Source of the DNA: Halorubrum salinum | GTDB taxonomy: Archaea; Halobacteriota; Halobacteria; Halobacteriales; Haloferacaceae | Direction of reading: 5' to 3' | Length of the DNA stretch: 64,000 bases | NCBI RefSeq assembly: GCF_024494575.1 | Contig: NZ_JANHDO010000001.1 | Span: forward strand, 620,001-684,000 | Shown: positions 32,917 through 42,520 of the stretch, in pieces | How the letters are laid out: each line of letters begins with the position of its first letter | Position numbering within the stretch: the first letter of the stretch is position 1 | Translations under genes and position numbers: made by a program | Notes under the pieces: generated by a model | The model's input: the letters and a program-made list of their open reading frames with translations, nothing else | What the model was told of the DNA's origin: nothing | Database searches by the model: none

Positions 32917-33567
32917 ATGAGCGAATCCGGAGACCCGGTCGGTCTCCCCTGTCCGGCGTGTTCGCCGGGCGAGGAGACCGTCCACGAGGTGTTACGCCCC
33001 GGCGGACAGGCGACCGTCCGCTGTACCGACTGCGACCACACGTACAAGACCGAGATACCGGAAGAAGAGACCGTCGAGCTGACGATCGTCGTCTCACAGG
33101 ACGGCGAGTCGTTCACGACGCGGATGGACGTGCCCGCAGACACCTACGTCGCGACCGGCGAGGAGTTCGTCGTCGACACCGACGACGCGCTGATGCAGGT
33201 GCGCGTCACCGGGATCGAGGTCGGTCCCGAACAGCGCGTCGAGGAGGCCGACATCGAGGACGTCGAGACGCTGTGGACGCGCGCGGTCGACAACGTCGCC
33301 GTCGCGGTGACGCTACACCCGAAGGACGGTGCCGCGGACCAGACGCGCTCGCTGCGCGTGAACGTCCCCGGCGACTACGAGTTCACCGTCGACGAGACGG
33401 CGGAGTTCGGCGACGAGGAGTTCACCGTCGAGGGGCTCCAGATCCGCGAGGACGCCCCCGAGTACCGCCACGAAAAGCTCGACCATCCCGGCGACTTCGC
33501 GTACGCCAAGGACCTCAAGCGCGTGTACGCTCGCGACGAGAGCCTGACCGCGTGGTCGGCGTGGTGA
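32917..33567 (+). CDS. HVO_0476-type zinc finger protein
   Basis: A 216-aa protein with an N-terminal zinc ribbon (LPCPACSPGEETVHEVLRP, then VRCTDCDHTY) and a beta-rich acidic remainder (VSQDGESFTTRMDVPADTYV; FTVEGLQIREDAPEYRHEKL). This matches, from memory, the archaeal HVO_0476 family, function unknown. ATG 32917 (MSESGDPVG) is preceded by TATA ATATTTA at ~27 bp; an earlier in-frame ATG at 32896 would overlap the promoter. Confidence 0.85.
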   Translation: MSESGDPVGLPCPACSPGEETVHEVLRPGGQATVRCTDCDHTYKTEIPEEETVELTIVVSQDGESFTTRMDVPADTYVATGEEFVVDTDDALMQVRVTGIEVGPEQRVEEADIEDVETLWTRAVDNVAVAVTLHPKDGAADQTRSLRVNVPGDYEFTVDETAEFGDEEFTVEGLQIREDAPEYRHEKLDHPGDFAYAKDLKRVYARDESLTAWSAW

Positions 33568-33765
33568 TCACGTCGACGTCGATGCGGTGACGAGGCCGGC
33601 GCGCAACACGGCGACCGCACCGACGATGTCGACGTGACTGCGGCCGACCCCGAGCACGCGTACGGGCGGCCGACCAGCCCGAAATCGTGCCACGCGTCCG
33701 CACGGAAGGCTGCAAGCGCTGCCAGCAAAGTGTAGTTATTAATTATGCGGGTCGTCTGGCCGCGT

Positions 33766-34017
33766 ATGGCAGAGATAGCCATCGAGTACGCCGCCGGCAG
33801 TCGCCTCCAGCCGGAGGCCGAGACGGCCCGACGCCTGATCGACTCGTACCTCGGTGATCGGCCCGACGTCGACGCGGTAACGCTTTCGCCCTCCAGTGAC
33901 TCCGTGTTCTGTGTCAGCGTCGAAGGCGACCGCATCTGGTGTACGGACCCCCGCGAGTGGATCGACGCGATGGAGGCGGTCACGGCCGCGCGGCGACGCC
34001 TCTCCGAGGTCTCGTGA
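33766..34017 (+). CDS. Rdx/SelW-like small protein without the CxxC motif
   Basis: An 83-aa protein: a beta strand (AEIAIEYAAGSRLQPEAETA), a helix and a beta meander (VTLSPSSDSVFCVSVEGDRI) followed by a C-terminal helix. The layout resembles the Rdx (SelW/T/H) thioredoxin-like family of archaea, but where the redox CxxC would be it reads AAGS, leaving only lone Cys later. TATA TTATTAATTA at ~33735-33744 supports the ATG at 33766 rather than the in-frame ATG at 33745. Family placement is tentative. Confidence 0.7.
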   Translation: MAEIAIEYAAGSRLQPEAETARRLIDSYLGDRPDVDAVTLSPSSDSVFCVSVEGDRIWCTDPREWIDAMEAVTAARRRLSEVS

Positions 34018-34035
34018 GAACGGGGTCACCCCCGC

Positions 34036-34878
34036 TCACCGCTCCGCCGCGCTGACCGCGTGCGCGAAGACGAACTCGCGGAGGAGCTTCCCGCCCAGCG
34101 CCGCGGCTTGCCCGTCGTCGCGGTCGTTCACTTCGACGACGTCGAAGCCGACGGCGCGCGGCGCGACCGTCCGAACGAGGTCGCGGACCGTCCGTGGGGT
34201 CAGGCCGAACGGCTCCATCGTCCCCGTCCCCGGCGCGAACCCGGGATCGAGGCCGTCGATGTCGATCGAGCAGTACACCGTCTCGTCGGCGAACGGACCG
34301 GGTCCGTCCCCGTCGAGCGCGTCGGTCCACTCGCGCGCGTCCTCCGGAGCGACCACGGTCACGTCGGCCTCGTCGGCGCGGTCCCACTCGGCCTCCGAGC
34401 CGGTGCGCGCGCCGACGATCACGGCGCGGTCGACGCCGAGGTCGTCGAGGGCCCGCCGGGTGACGCACGCGTGGTTCAGCGGATTCCCGTCGTAGGCGTC
34501 CCGCAGGTCGAGGTGAGCGTCGCAGACGACGAGCACGTCCGGGTCGGTCGCGGCGACGCCCGCGTGCGTGACGGTGTGCTCGCCGCCGACGAGAAGCGGG
34601 ACGGCGTCGTCGTAGACGACGCTTCTGAGTTCCGCGGCGAGATGGTCGAGGTACGCCTCGACGTCGTCCCACGGCCGCACGTCTCCGGCGTCACAGACGC
34701 CGTGAGCGGAGAAGCGGCTCTCCGTTCTGCGGTCGTAGTCGTCGAACGTCTCGGCGAACCGCCGGACTCGGTCCGGTCCGAACCGGGTGCCCGGCTGAAA
34801 GGTGGTCGTCGCGTCGAGGGGAGCGCCGACGACCACGTAGGAAGCAGCCTCGCGATCGGTCGTCGCTCCCGGAAACAT
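34036..34878 (-). CDS. speB: Agmatinase-family ureohydrolase
   Basis: A 280-aa arginase/agmatinase-fold Mn enzyme. Metal ligands are in VGGEHTVTHAG (His101), VVCDAHLDLRDAY (Asp120, His122, Asp124) and YCSIDIDGLDPGFAP. N-terminus begins MFPGATTDRE followed by YVVVGAPLDATTTFQPGTR. It releases urea from agmatine or, in haloarchaea, more probably from aminopropylagmatine in the route that supplies the aminobutyl group for aIF5A. It is 9 bp downstream of the aIF5A gene on the same strand, which strongly supports that link. Confidence 0.9.
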   Translation of the reverse strand: MFPGATTDREAASYVVVGAPLDATTTFQPGTRFGPDRVRRFAETFDDYDRRTESRFSAHGVCDAGDVRPWDDVEAYLDHLAAELRSVVYDDAVPLLVGGEHTVTHAGVAATDPDVLVVCDAHLDLRDAYDGNPLNHACVTRRALDDLGVDRAVIVGARTGSEAEWDRADEADVTVVAPEDAREWTDALDGDGPGPFADETVYCSIDIDGLDPGFAPGTGTMEPFGLTPRTVRDLVRTVAPRAVGFDVVEVNDRDDGQAAALGGKLLREFVFAHAVSAAER

Positions 34879-34887
34879 CGGCCTCGA

Positions 34888-35265
34888 TTACCCGACGACC
34901 TTCCGCTGGCCCTCGTACTCCAGGTACTCGATGTTGTCGTCGGAGGAGAAGTCCTCGCCCTCGGGGATGCGCATCGTGAACGTCTCGTAGGTGTCCAGGT
35001 CCATGACCTGCGCGTCGTCGCCGGAGACGGAGACGACCTGCCCCTGCTTCCGCTGGATGATCGGCACCCAGACCTTCGCGTCGACGGGCTGGGAGAGCGA
35101 GCGCTTCTTCTCGTCGAAGACGCCCTTCCCCTCGACGCGGGCCTTGGCGCTCCCGTGTTTCCCGGGTTTGGCGGTGCTGTAGTGATTGATCTTGCAGGGC
35201 GAGTCGTCCATCATGACGTAGCTGCCCTCCTGTAGTTCGCGAACCTGCTTCTGCTCTCGCGGCAT
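34888..35265 (-). CDS. eif5A: Translation initiation factor aIF5A
   Basis: A 125-aa aIF5A. The loop [12 protein letters not shown] carries Lys36, the residue modified to (deoxy)hypusine, which lets the factor rescue ribosomes at polyproline stretches. The C-terminal OB-fold is [20 protein letters not shown]. The gene precedes the agmatinase gene by 9 bp in one operon, tying the factor to polyamine supply. Confidence 0.97.
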   Translation of the reverse strand: MPREQKQVRELQEGSYVMMDDSPCKINHYSTAKPGKHGSAKARVEGKGVFDEKKRSLSQPVDAKVWVPIIQRKQGQVVSVSGDDAQVMDLDTYETFTMRIPEGEDFSSDDNIEYLEYEGQRKVVG

Positions 35266-35328
35266 GCGCGAACCTTCCTCCGGCGCGGGTATAAACGGTT
35301 TGGAACGCCGCCGCGACCGTTCTCGTCG

Positions 35329-35616
35329 TCAGGGGTCGAGTTCGTCGACGTACGTGTCGTCTTCCTCGTCTTCGTCGTCGACGTTTCCGTCCGGCGGCAC
35401 GAACGACCCCGTGTACAGGTAGCTCGCGACGAACAGCACGATGAATCCGACGCCGACCGCCGCGGTCGTCCGCACGACGATCGGGAAGTCGACCCAGTAG
35501 AAGAAGCGGTCGGAGATCGCCATCGCGATCACGGCGACGAACAGCAGCTTCTGCTCGTCGGTCGGGTTCCGAACGAATCCGACCACGTCGGCTTTGAGCT
35601 CGCTCAACAGTCCCAT
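35329..35616 (-). CDS. Two-TM haloarchaeal membrane protein, 95 aa
   Basis: Begins MGLLSELKADVVGFVRNPT; two hydrophobic helices at about 26-40 and 45-68 and a highly acidic tail (DDEDEEDDTYVDELDP). Its ATG overlaps the aminotransferase stop by one base, so it is co-translated with it. Unknown family. Confidence 0.75.
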   Translation of the reverse strand: MGLLSELKADVVGFVRNPTDEQKLLFVAVIAMAISDRFFYWVDFPIVVRTTAAVGVGFIVLFVASYLYTGSFVPPDGNVDDEDEEDDTYVDELDP

Positions 35617-36764
35617 CAGGCCGCACCCCCGTTCGTCGCGGTCTCCCCCGTCTCGTCGATAACGCGGTCGACGCGGTCGAGCCCCTCCTCCAGCTCCGCC
35701 GTCGGCAGCCCGAACCCGATGCGGAAGCGGTCCGGGAACCCGAACAGGTTCCCCGGCGCGAGCACGACGCTCGCCTCCGAGACGACCGTCCGACAGAACG
35801 CCTCGGCGTCGGCGAAGCCGTCCGGCACCGTCACGAACCCGTTGACGCCGACCGGGTCGTACCAGTCGAGGCCGCGGTCCGCGACCCAGTCGGCGACGAC
35901 GTCTCGGTTCGTCTCGGCGAGCTCGCGGTTCTCGGAGAGGATTCGGTCCTCGCGTCTGCCGAGCGCCTGTTCCGCGACGTGTTGGCCGAAGATCGACGGA
36001 GAGATCGTCGTGTAGTCCTTCCACTGCCACGCCCGTTCGACGACCGGCTCCGGACCGGCTATCCAGCCGAACCGGAGCCCGGCGAGCCCGTACGCCTTCG
36101 TGAGGCTCGTCGTCGAGATCCCGTGTCGGCCGTAGCTCGCGACCGGCGGTTGCGGGTCCTCTGCGAGCAGCCGGTACACCTCGTCACAGAGCAGGTACGC
36201 GCCGTTCTCGACGGCGACGTCGTATATCGCTCGCATCGCGTCCTCGTCGTGATACCGACCGGTGGGGTTGTTGGGGTTGTTCACCACGACGACCGCGGTG
36301 TCCTCCCGGACCGCGTCGGCGACCGCGTCGGCCGAGAGCTCCCACGCCGGCGGCTCCAACTCGACGCGCGTCACCTCGCCGAACGCCTCCGGGACGGCGT
36401 GGAGGGCCTGATACGTCGGCGTCACGACGACCGCGTGGGTGCCGGTGCCGATCGGGTCGTAGTCGCCGCCTCCTCCCTCCCCGACGCCCGCTTCGTCGCC
36501 GAGCAGCGACGCGAACGCGAGGAAGTTCGCCTCTTGGGTCCCGCACGTGACGAGGACCTCGTCGGCGCTGCGCCCGTATCGGTCGCCCACCGAGGCGCGG
36601 AGGTCGGGGTCGCCGTTCGTCGGGATGACGTAGTCGAGCCGACCCGGATCGAGGTCGAAGCGGCTCGCGTCCAGCGACCGAATCCCGCTCTCGGCCAACA
36701 TGATATCGGCCTCGTGTTCGTGTTCCGCGAACCAGCGTTCGAGACCGAACGGGTCGATGCGCAT
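35616..36764 (-). CDS. PLP-dependent aminotransferase (class I/II)
   Basis: A 382-aa fold-type I aminotransferase. VNNPNNPTGRYH is the cofactor Asn motif, LLCDEVYRLLAE binds the pyridine nitrogen, and the Schiff-base Lys is in TTSLTKAYGLAGLRFGW. N-terminus MRIDPFGLERWFAEHEHEAD resembles a subgroup often annotated aspartate/tyrosine/aromatic aminotransferase or capreomycidine synthase-like; substrate not determinable here. Last Arg for the alpha-carboxylate is in FRIGFGLP. Confidence 0.9.
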   Translation of the reverse strand: MRIDPFGLERWFAEHEHEADIMLAESGIRSLDASRFDLDPGRLDYVIPTNGDPDLRASVGDRYGRSADEVLVTCGTQEANFLAFASLLGDEAGVGEGGGGDYDPIGTGTHAVVVTPTYQALHAVPEAFGEVTRVELEPPAWELSADAVADAVREDTAVVVVNNPNNPTGRYHDEDAMRAIYDVAVENGAYLLCDEVYRLLAEDPQPPVASYGRHGISTTSLTKAYGLAGLRFGWIAGPEPVVERAWQWKDYTTISPSIFGQHVAEQALGRREDRILSENRELAETNRDVVADWVADRGLDWYDPVGVNGFVTVPDGFADAEAFCRTVVSEASVVLAPGNLFGFPDRFRIGFGLPTAELEEGLDRVDRVIDETGETATNGGAA

Positions 36765-36878
36765 ACGACCGCTCGGAGCGGCGCGAGGATATGTGCTACG
36801 GTCTCTCGCGTTCGCGAGCACCGTTCGATCGACCGAGGCGGCACCGCTCGGGCGTCGGACGCCGTGTCGCGTCCGTCG

Positions 36879-37313
36879 CTAGCAACAGAACATGAACGGA
36901 TAGACGAGCGCGACGCGGTCGCCGTCCGTCAGCTCCGTGTCGAACCCCCGTTCGTTCTCGTTGAAGCGGCCGTTCACGAGGATCCGGGCGTACGCTATCG
37001 TCTGCTCGCCGACCGGATTCTTCGTCCACGTTCCGGGGAGCTCCTCCGGCGTCGGTGCCCAGCCGCTGTGTGTCGCGTCGGCCTCCGTCTCCGCGATGAG
37101 CATCTCCTGAAGCTCGGGATACTCCTCGAACAGGTCGTCGAGGAACGCACGGAGCGTCTCCCCGGCGAACGCGTACTCGAACTCGTCTTCGCCGAGTTCG
37201 GTGCGGACGTGGCCGGTGCACTTGACGGTGACCGTGGTCGTCGCGTCCGTACTCGACGCCGATTCGGGACCGTCCTCGGTCCGAGGGTCGGTCGCTTCCC
37301 GTGTCGCGGTCAT
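36879..37313 (-). CDS. MoaD/ThiS-like beta-grasp protein ending in Cys-Cys
   Basis: A 144-aa protein whose fold matches MoaD/ThiS ubiquitin-like proteins: VTVKCTGHVRTELGEDEFEY (strands 1-2), FLDDLFEEYPELQEML (helix), ARILVNGRF and TELTDGDRVALVYPF before the C-terminus. Instead of the adenylated Gly-Gly it ends MFCC. An N-terminal extension of ~28 aa is disordered. ATG 37313 begins MTATREATD. It may be a sulfur carrier using thiol chemistry or a non-activated MoaD paralogue; both are inference. Confidence 0.8.
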   Translation of the reverse strand: MTATREATDPRTEDGPESASSTDATTTVTVKCTGHVRTELGEDEFEYAFAGETLRAFLDDLFEEYPELQEMLIAETEADATHSGWAPTPEELPGTWTKNPVGEQTIAYARILVNGRFNENERGFDTELTDGDRVALVYPFMFCC

Positions 37314-37395
37314 GCCGATCGATACGCGACCGAGCCGGGTAAGCCGCCGCGCGAACATGTTCGGTGCGTTCCGTCGTCCGCCGCACGCGACCGTC

Positions 37396-37833
37396 TCAGG
37401 GCCGGTCGCTCCGATTCGACCAGCTCGTCGCGTCGGCCGCGAGGTCTCGGACTTCGCGCCGGATCTGTCCGTAGTTGTCGGCGATGTCCTGCGTGGTCGC
37501 TATCCCAACCGGTCGCATGTCCTCCGTGACGACGAGCTTTTTTACCCCCTCCGAGCGCATTCGGTCGGTCGCGGTCCGGAGCGTCGCCGACGGCCGGATC
37601 GTCACGACCGGGCTGGTCATCGCCTTCCGTAGCGGAATGGCCGAAAACGGTTCGTCGGCGGCGTATCCCGCGTGGAGCACGTCGGCCTCGGTCGCGATCC
37701 CCGCCGGCGTCCGGCCGTCGACGACGATCACGCTCCCGACCCGGTTCCGGAGCATCCGCTCCGCCGCCTCCCTGACCGACGCGCCGACGTCGCAGGTGAC
37801 CAACTCCGTCGACATCACCTCCTCGACGAGCAT
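37396..37833 (-). CDS. CBS-domain pair protein
   Basis: A 145-aa protein with two CBS motifs: [20 protein letters not shown] ... [20 protein letters not shown] and [20 protein letters not shown] ... [21 protein letters not shown] tandem CBS module binds adenine nucleotides or SAM and usually regulates a partner. No other domain. Convergent position lies before engB on the opposite strand (head to head). Confidence 0.9.
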   Translation of the reverse strand: MLVEEVMSTELVTCDVGASVREAAERMLRNRVGSVIVVDGRTPAGIATEADVLHAGYAADEPFSAIPLRKAMTSPVVTIRPSATLRTATDRMRSEGVKKLVVTEDMRPVGIATTQDIADNYGQIRREVRDLAADATSWSNRSDRP

Positions 37834-37950
37834 GCCCGTCCGTACTCGCGGCGCGCACTTGGTCGTACGGGTCGCGTCGGGCGTCGGCTCTCGGATCCCG
37901 GCCGACCCCACGACGCGCCCTTTAACCGGCTCCCTCGCGCAGATGGGCAC

Positions 37951-38571
37951 ATGTTCGAAGACCGGCCGGACCGCGACGCCGAGGTCGTCCTCGTGGGACG
38001 CTCGAACGTCGGCAAGTCCACGCTGATGCGCGAACTGACGGGCCACGACTTCTCGACCGGCGGCAAGCCGGGCGTGACCCGCCAGCCGAACCACTTCGAC
38101 TGGGCCAGCGAGGGGTTCATGTTCACCGACCTGCCCGGGTTCGGATTCATGTCGGGCGTGGAAGACGAGCGCCGCGAGCAGATCAAGACGGACATCGTCC
38201 AGTACCTGGAGGCGAACGCGGAGCACATCCTCGCGGGCGTCGTCGTCATGGACGGAAAAGCCGCGGTCGACATCATCGACCGACACGCGGAGCGCGGGAA
38301 CGTCCCGCACGACGTGGAGATGTACGGCTTCCTCGAAGACGTGGGCGTCGAGCCTATCGTGGCCGTGAACAAGACCGACAAGATCGACGATCTCGACGAG
38401 CGGCTCGACGAGATCTGCGACCGGCTCGGACTGTTTCCGCCGTGGCAGCAGTGGTCCGACCGGATCGCCCCGATCTGCGCGAAACGCGGCGACGTCGAGG
38501 CGCTGGAGGAGTGTCTCCAAACGCGCTTTCACGAGCACAACCGGGACGACCTGTTGAAGTTCGTCTCGTAG
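37951..38571 (+). CDS. engB: Ribosome-assembly GTPase EngB
   Basis: A 206-aa EngB/YihA-type GTPase. G1 [10 protein letters not shown] (residues ~15-24), G2 GKPGVTRQ, G3 DLPGFGF, G4 VNKTDKID and G5-like ICAKRGD are in order. The TTTAA box at ~37921 lies ~27 bp before the ATG. It probably acts in large-subunit assembly as in bacteria. Confidence 0.93.
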   Translation: MFEDRPDRDAEVVLVGRSNVGKSTLMRELTGHDFSTGGKPGVTRQPNHFDWASEGFMFTDLPGFGFMSGVEDERREQIKTDIVQYLEANAEHILAGVVVMDGKAAVDIIDRHAERGNVPHDVEMYGFLEDVGVEPIVAVNKTDKIDDLDERLDEICDRLGLFPPWQQWSDRIAPICAKRGDVEALEECLQTRFHEHNRDDLLKFVS

Positions 38572-38744
38572 GTGTCTCCCGTCGTCCTCGTCGAACGCCT
38601 TCCGTTCTGTCACTCTCAGATATCGAACAACGGTTCCTGTCCGGACTCACGACGGCGCACGGTCGATTTCGATTGCTCGATCGCCTCCCGTGAGCCGTCC
38701 TCGACCCCCACAAGCTTATGCCCGGCCTCGCCGTGGCCCCGGAC

Positions 38745-38957
38745 ATGACTACGCCATTCGCCGAGCTCGCAGCGTCGACGCCCCTCCAGGCCGGGATCCT
38801 CGCCAGCCCGACCGGACAGCTGCTCGCCGCGCTCGTCGCCGCAGCGATCGTGATCGTCCTCGGGAAGTTCGTGTTGAAGCTCGCGTGGCGACTCGTCACG
38901 ATCGGCATCGTCGTCGTCGCCGCCGCCTACCTGCTGACGGTCCTCGGCATCATCTGA
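38745..38957 (+). CDS. Small membrane protein, 70 aa
   Basis: Starts MTTPFAELAASTPLQAG and has two hydrophobic stretches (~residues 24-42 and ~47-68), including IVIVLGKFVLKLAWRLVTIG, ending LTVLGII. An in-frame ATG at 38718 is an alternative start (9 more residues). Unknown function; some haloarchaeal chromosomes carry similar tiny proteins near engB, which I cannot verify. Confidence 0.65.
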   Translation: MTTPFAELAASTPLQAGILASPTGQLLAALVAAAIVIVLGKFVLKLAWRLVTIGIVVVAAAYLLTVLGII

Positions 38958-39030
38958 GGCGGCGAAACCGGCACGAAACGAGAAAACGCGGCCGCGAGGC
39001 CGGTCGGTAGAGAACGGTTCCGGAGCGGGC

Positions 39031-41298
39031 CTACTGGAACGCCGCGCCGGGCTCGGCTTCCGTGCGGTCGACGTCCGACCGCTTGAACTGCTTTTCTATC
39101 TCCTCGTAGCGCTCCCGGGTCTCGGGGGTGACGCTCGGGTTCACCTCCTGTAGGGCGTCCTCGAAGTGCTGCATCGTCACGCGGACGTTGCCGACGGACT
39201 CGCCGACCTCCTCACGCGAGACGCTGCCGATGAACTCCCGCGAGGCGTTCATCGACGCCTCCCGAGCGACGGCCTCGATGTCGGCCCCGACGTACCCCTC
39301 CGTCTTGCGGGCGAGCGCGTCGAGATCGACGTCGTCGGCCAGCGGCTTGTTCCGGGTGTGGACCTCCAGGATCTTCCTGCGCGCCTCCTCGTCCGGCACG
39401 GGGACGTGGACGTGGCGGTCCAAGCGTCCGGGCCGGAGCAGCGCGGAGTCGATCAGGTCCGGGCGGTTCGTCGTCGCGATGACGACCACGTCTTCCAGCG
39501 ATTCGAGCCCGTCGAGCTCCGTCAGCAGCTGGGAGACGACGCGCTCGCCGACGCCGGAGTCGCCGGAGTTCTTCCCGCGCTCGGTCGCGATCGAGTCGAT
39601 CTCGTCGAAGAACACGATGGTCGGCGCGTTCTCGCGGGCCTTGCTGAACACTTCGCGGACGCCCTTCTCGGACTCGCCCACGTACTTGTTCAGCAGCTCG
39701 GGCCCCTTGATCGAGATGAAGTTCGACTCGCTCTCGTTGGCGACGGCCTTCGCGAGCAGGGTCTTCCCCGTGCCCGGCGGGCCGTACATCAGGACGCCCT
39801 TTGCGGCCTGCATGTCCAGCTCCTCGAACACCTCGGGGTACTCTAACGGCCATTGGATCGTCTCGCGGAGCCGCTCTTTGGTGTCCTCTAAGCCCCCGAC
39901 CTGGTCCCAAGTGACGTCGGGGACTTCCACGAACACCTCGCGCAGCGCCGAGGGTTCGATCCCCTTGATCGCCTCCTTGAAGTCGCTCTCGGTGACCTGG
40001 ATGGAGTTCAGCACGTCCGCGTCGATCTCGTCGCTCTCTAAGTCGAGCTCGGGGCGGATGCGCCGCAGCGCGTGCATCGCGGACTCCTTCGCCAGCGACT
40101 CGAGGTCGGCTCCGACGAAGCCGTGGGTGTTCTCGGCGTACTCGTCCAAGTCGATCCCCTCGACCAGCGGCATGTTCCGCGTGTGGACCTGCAGGATCTC
40201 CTTGCGGCCGTCGCGGTCGGGGACGCCGACCTCGATCTCGCGGTCGAAGCGACCGCCGCGACGGAGCGCGGGATCGATGGCGTCGACGCGGTTGGTCGCG
40301 CCGATGACGACGACCTCGCCGCGCTCTTCGAGCCCGTCCATGAGCGAGAGCAGTTGGGCCACGACGCGCCGTTCCACGTCGCCACCGGCCTCCTCGCGCT
40401 TGGGCGCGATGGAGTCGAGCTCGTCCATGAAGATGATCGCGGGCGACTCCTCGGCCGCCTCCTCGAACACCTCGCGGAGCTGCTCTTCTGACTCCCCGTA
40501 GTACTTCGACATGATCTCCGGGCCGGAGATCGTGTGGAAGTTCGCGTCGATCTCGTTGGCGACGGCCTTCGCGATCAGGGTCTTCCCCGTGCCCGGCGGC
40601 CCGTGCAGGAGGACGCCTTTCGGCGGGTCGATCCCGAGCCGCTTGAACAGCTCCGGGTGCCGCATGGGCAACTCGATCATCTCGCGGACCTGCTCTAACT
40701 CGTCGTCGAGCCCGCCGATGTCCTCGTAGGTCACGTCGGGGCCCTCGCTGGCCCCGTCGGACCCGTCACCGCGTTCCGCTATCTCCTCGGCGGCGACCTC
40801 GGAGATCGAGATATCGGTCTCGTCGGTGATGACGACGGTGCCGCCGGGGTGCGTCTCGGCGACCTTCATCGGCACGGCCTGCGACTGACCGCCCATCAGG
40901 CCGAAGCCCATCGAGGTGCGGATCGTCTGTCCCTCGGTCACCGGCTGACCGGAGAGCTTGTCCCGGATGAACGGCGCGATCTGACCGCGCACCCGAAGCT
41001 GGCTCGGGAACGCGATAGTCACGGACTCCGCGCGGGAGACGTCGACGGACTCGACCGTCACGCGGTCGTCGATCCCGACGTTCGCCTCCTGACGGAGCCG
41101 ACCGTCGATGCGGACGACGCCCGTGCCGTCGTCTTCGGGGTAGCCGGGCCAGACGCGAGCGATCGCGGCTCCGTCTTGCCCTTCGACGCGAACGATGTCG
41201 CCGCCCGAGAGCCCGAGCTCGTCGGCCGCGACGCGGTCGATCGCCGCGAGGCGGCGACCGGCGTCCTTCTGTTTCAGCGGTCTGACGGTGAGATTCAT
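39031..41298 (-). CDS. cdc48: Cdc48/VCP-type AAA+ ATPase (CdcH)
   Basis: A 755-aa AAA+ unfoldase that extracts or unfolds proteins, often for the proteasome. N-terminal double-psi barrel/Cdc48 domain (residues 1-~180), D1 with Walker [13 protein letters not shown] (233-244) and Walker [14 protein letters not shown]2 with [12 protein letters not shown] and [11 protein letters not shown], and SRH motifs with Arg fingers. The C-terminus EAEPGAAFQ lacks a typical HbYX proteasome-docking triplet. Its ATG overlaps the stop of the Hsp20-like gene by 4 bases, so the two are coupled. Confidence 0.97.
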   Translation of the reverse strand: MNLTVRPLKQKDAGRRLAAIDRVAADELGLSGGDIVRVEGQDGAAIARVWPGYPEDDGTGVVRIDGRLRQEANVGIDDRVTVESVDVSRAESVTIAFPSQLRVRGQIAPFIRDKLSGQPVTEGQTIRTSMGFGLMGGQSQAVPMKVAETHPGGTVVITDETDISISEVAAEEIAERGDGSDGASEGPDVTYEDIGGLDDELEQVREMIELPMRHPELFKRLGIDPPKGVLLHGPPGTGKTLIAKAVANEIDANFHTISGPEIMSKYYGESEEQLREVFEEAAEESPAIIFMDELDSIAPKREEAGGDVERRVVAQLLSLMDGLEERGEVVVIGATNRVDAIDPALRRGGRFDREIEVGVPDRDGRKEILQVHTRNMPLVEGIDLDEYAENTHGFVGADLESLAKESAMHALRRIRPELDLESDEIDADVLNSIQVTESDFKEAIKGIEPSALREVFVEVPDVTWDQVGGLEDTKERLRETIQWPLEYPEVFEELDMQAAKGVLMYGPPGTGKTLLAKAVANESESNFISIKGPELLNKYVGESEKGVREVFSKARENAPTIVFFDEIDSIATERGKNSGDSGVGERVVSQLLTELDGLESLEDVVVIATTNRPDLIDSALLRPGRLDRHVHVPVPDEEARRKILEVHTRNKPLADDVDLDALARKTEGYVGADIEAVAREASMNASREFIGSVSREEVGESVGNVRVTMQHFEDALQEVNPSVTPETRERYEEIEKQFKRSDVDRTEAEPGAAFQ

Positions 41299-41546
41299 CG
41301 CTCGCCCTCCACCGTGATCACGCCGTTCGCGACCGAGACGGAGTCGGCCGTTCCGGGAAGGTCGAACTCGGATTCGACCGGCTCGCCGGACCCCTCGATC
41401 ACGACGATCGCCGTCTCACCGACGGTGTCGACTGAGACGTTCTCGGCGTCGGCGCCCAGATCGGCGGCGACGACCCAGCCGTCCTCGTACTCGTACCGAC
41501 GAAGCAGCGCGCCGTCGCCGGCCGATTGGGTCTGTTGGTGATTCAT
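41295..41546 (-). CDS. Hsp20-like small protein (DUF7127-type), cdc48 partner
   Basis: An 83-aa protein with a compact beta-sandwich-like sequence: [53 protein letters not shown]. It resembles the alpha-crystallin core without flanking arms and, from memory, the haloarchaeal DUF7127 family. Its stop overlaps the cdc48 start by 4 bases, and this gene is first in the operon behind a palindromic promoter. Possible adaptor or cochaperone for Cdc48; inference. Confidence 0.8.
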   Translation of the reverse strand: MNHQQTQSAGDGALLRRYEYEDGWVVAADLGADAENVSVDTVGETAIVVIEGSGEPVESEFDLPGTADSVSVANGVITVEGER

Positions 41547-41563
41547 CCTAACAACAAGTTAGG
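41547..41563. promoter_or_regulatory. CCTAAC-N5-GTTAGG palindrome at the Hsp20/cdc48 operon start
   Basis: CCTAACAACAAGTTAGG, a perfect 6+6 dyad, sits immediately before the ATG (minus strand), between the TATA box TTTAAATAC (41571-41579) and the first codon. That covers the transcription start of a leaderless message, so a bound factor would repress. Candidate heat-shock or proteotoxic-stress operator. Confidence 0.6.
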
Positions 41564-41737
41564 CGCAGAAGTATTTAAATCTGTCGCGTAAAACCGCAGG
41601 ACGTGAGCGAATGAGATCTGTACCGGTAGTGTTGCGGTTCGACGGTGACTGCGATGCGCGGAGCTGCGCTCGGCACGGACGGTCCCGCCGCACCCGGCGG
41701 CCGGACGCTTATCATCCGACGCGCGGGAGGGTTGGTC

Positions 41738-42520
41738 ATGGAACGCGTCACGCATCACGCTCGCGCGACGGCCTACCGGGTCGCGGACCCCGGAGGGGAC
41801 GGCCCGACGGTCTGTTTCGTTCACGGTAGCGGCGGAACGAAAGACGTGTGGACGGCGCAAGCCCGAGCGAGCGGGCGGTTTCGAACCGTCGCGCTCGACC
41901 TGTCGGGACACGGCGACAGCGAGGACGTGGACACGGCGGCGGGAACAGAGACTCTCGCCGCGTACGCCGACGACGTCGTCGCCGTCGCCGCGGAGACGGA
42001 CGCGACCGTGCTCTGTGGCAGTTCACTCGGCGGGGCCGTGGCGCTGCGCGTCGCGCTCGACCGCGACCACGCGCTGGACGGACTGGTCCTCGCGGGCACG
42101 GGCGCGACGCTCGGCGTCGCTCCCGAGCTACTGGACGCGCTTTCGACCGACTTCGACCGGGCGATCGATTACCTACACGACCCCGACCGCCTCTTTCACG
42201 ACGCGCCGCCGGAGTACGTCGAACGGTCGCGCATCGCCATGCGGGAGTGCGGCCGCGAGGTCACGGAGCGCGATTTCTGGACCTGCCACGCCTTCGACGT
42301 CCGCGAGCGCCTCGGCGAGATCGCCGTCCCGTCGCTCGCGGTCGTCGGCGAGCACGACGCGCTCACGCCGCCCGCGTCCCACGAGTACCTCGCCGACCGG
42401 ATCGGCGACTGCGAGTACGCGGCGATCGACGACGCCGCTCACCTCGCGATGCTCGAACGGCCCGCGGCGTTCAACGCCGCGCTGTCGGCGTTCCTGCGGC
42501 GCGTGCGCTCCTCGCCGTAG
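41738..42520 (+). CDS. Alpha/beta hydrolase
   Basis: A 260-aa alpha/beta-hydrolase fold enzyme. Oxyanion strand CFVHGSGGTKDVW, nucleophile elbow LCGSSLGGAVALRVAL (Ser~99), acid VVGEHDALTPP and His in DDAAHLAMLERP form the triad. Substrate unknown (esterase/haloperoxidase-like). ATG at 41738 (MERVTHHAR). Confidence 0.9.
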   Translation: MERVTHHARATAYRVADPGGDGPTVCFVHGSGGTKDVWTAQARASGRFRTVALDLSGHGDSEDVDTAAGTETLAAYADDVVAVAAETDATVLCGSSLGGAVALRVALDRDHALDGLVLAGTGATLGVAPELLDALSTDFDRAIDYLHDPDRLFHDAPPEYVERSRIAMRECGREVTERDFWTCHAFDVRERLGEIAVPSLAVVGEHDALTPPASHEYLADRIGDCEYAAIDDAAHLAMLERPAAFNAALSAFLRRVRSSP

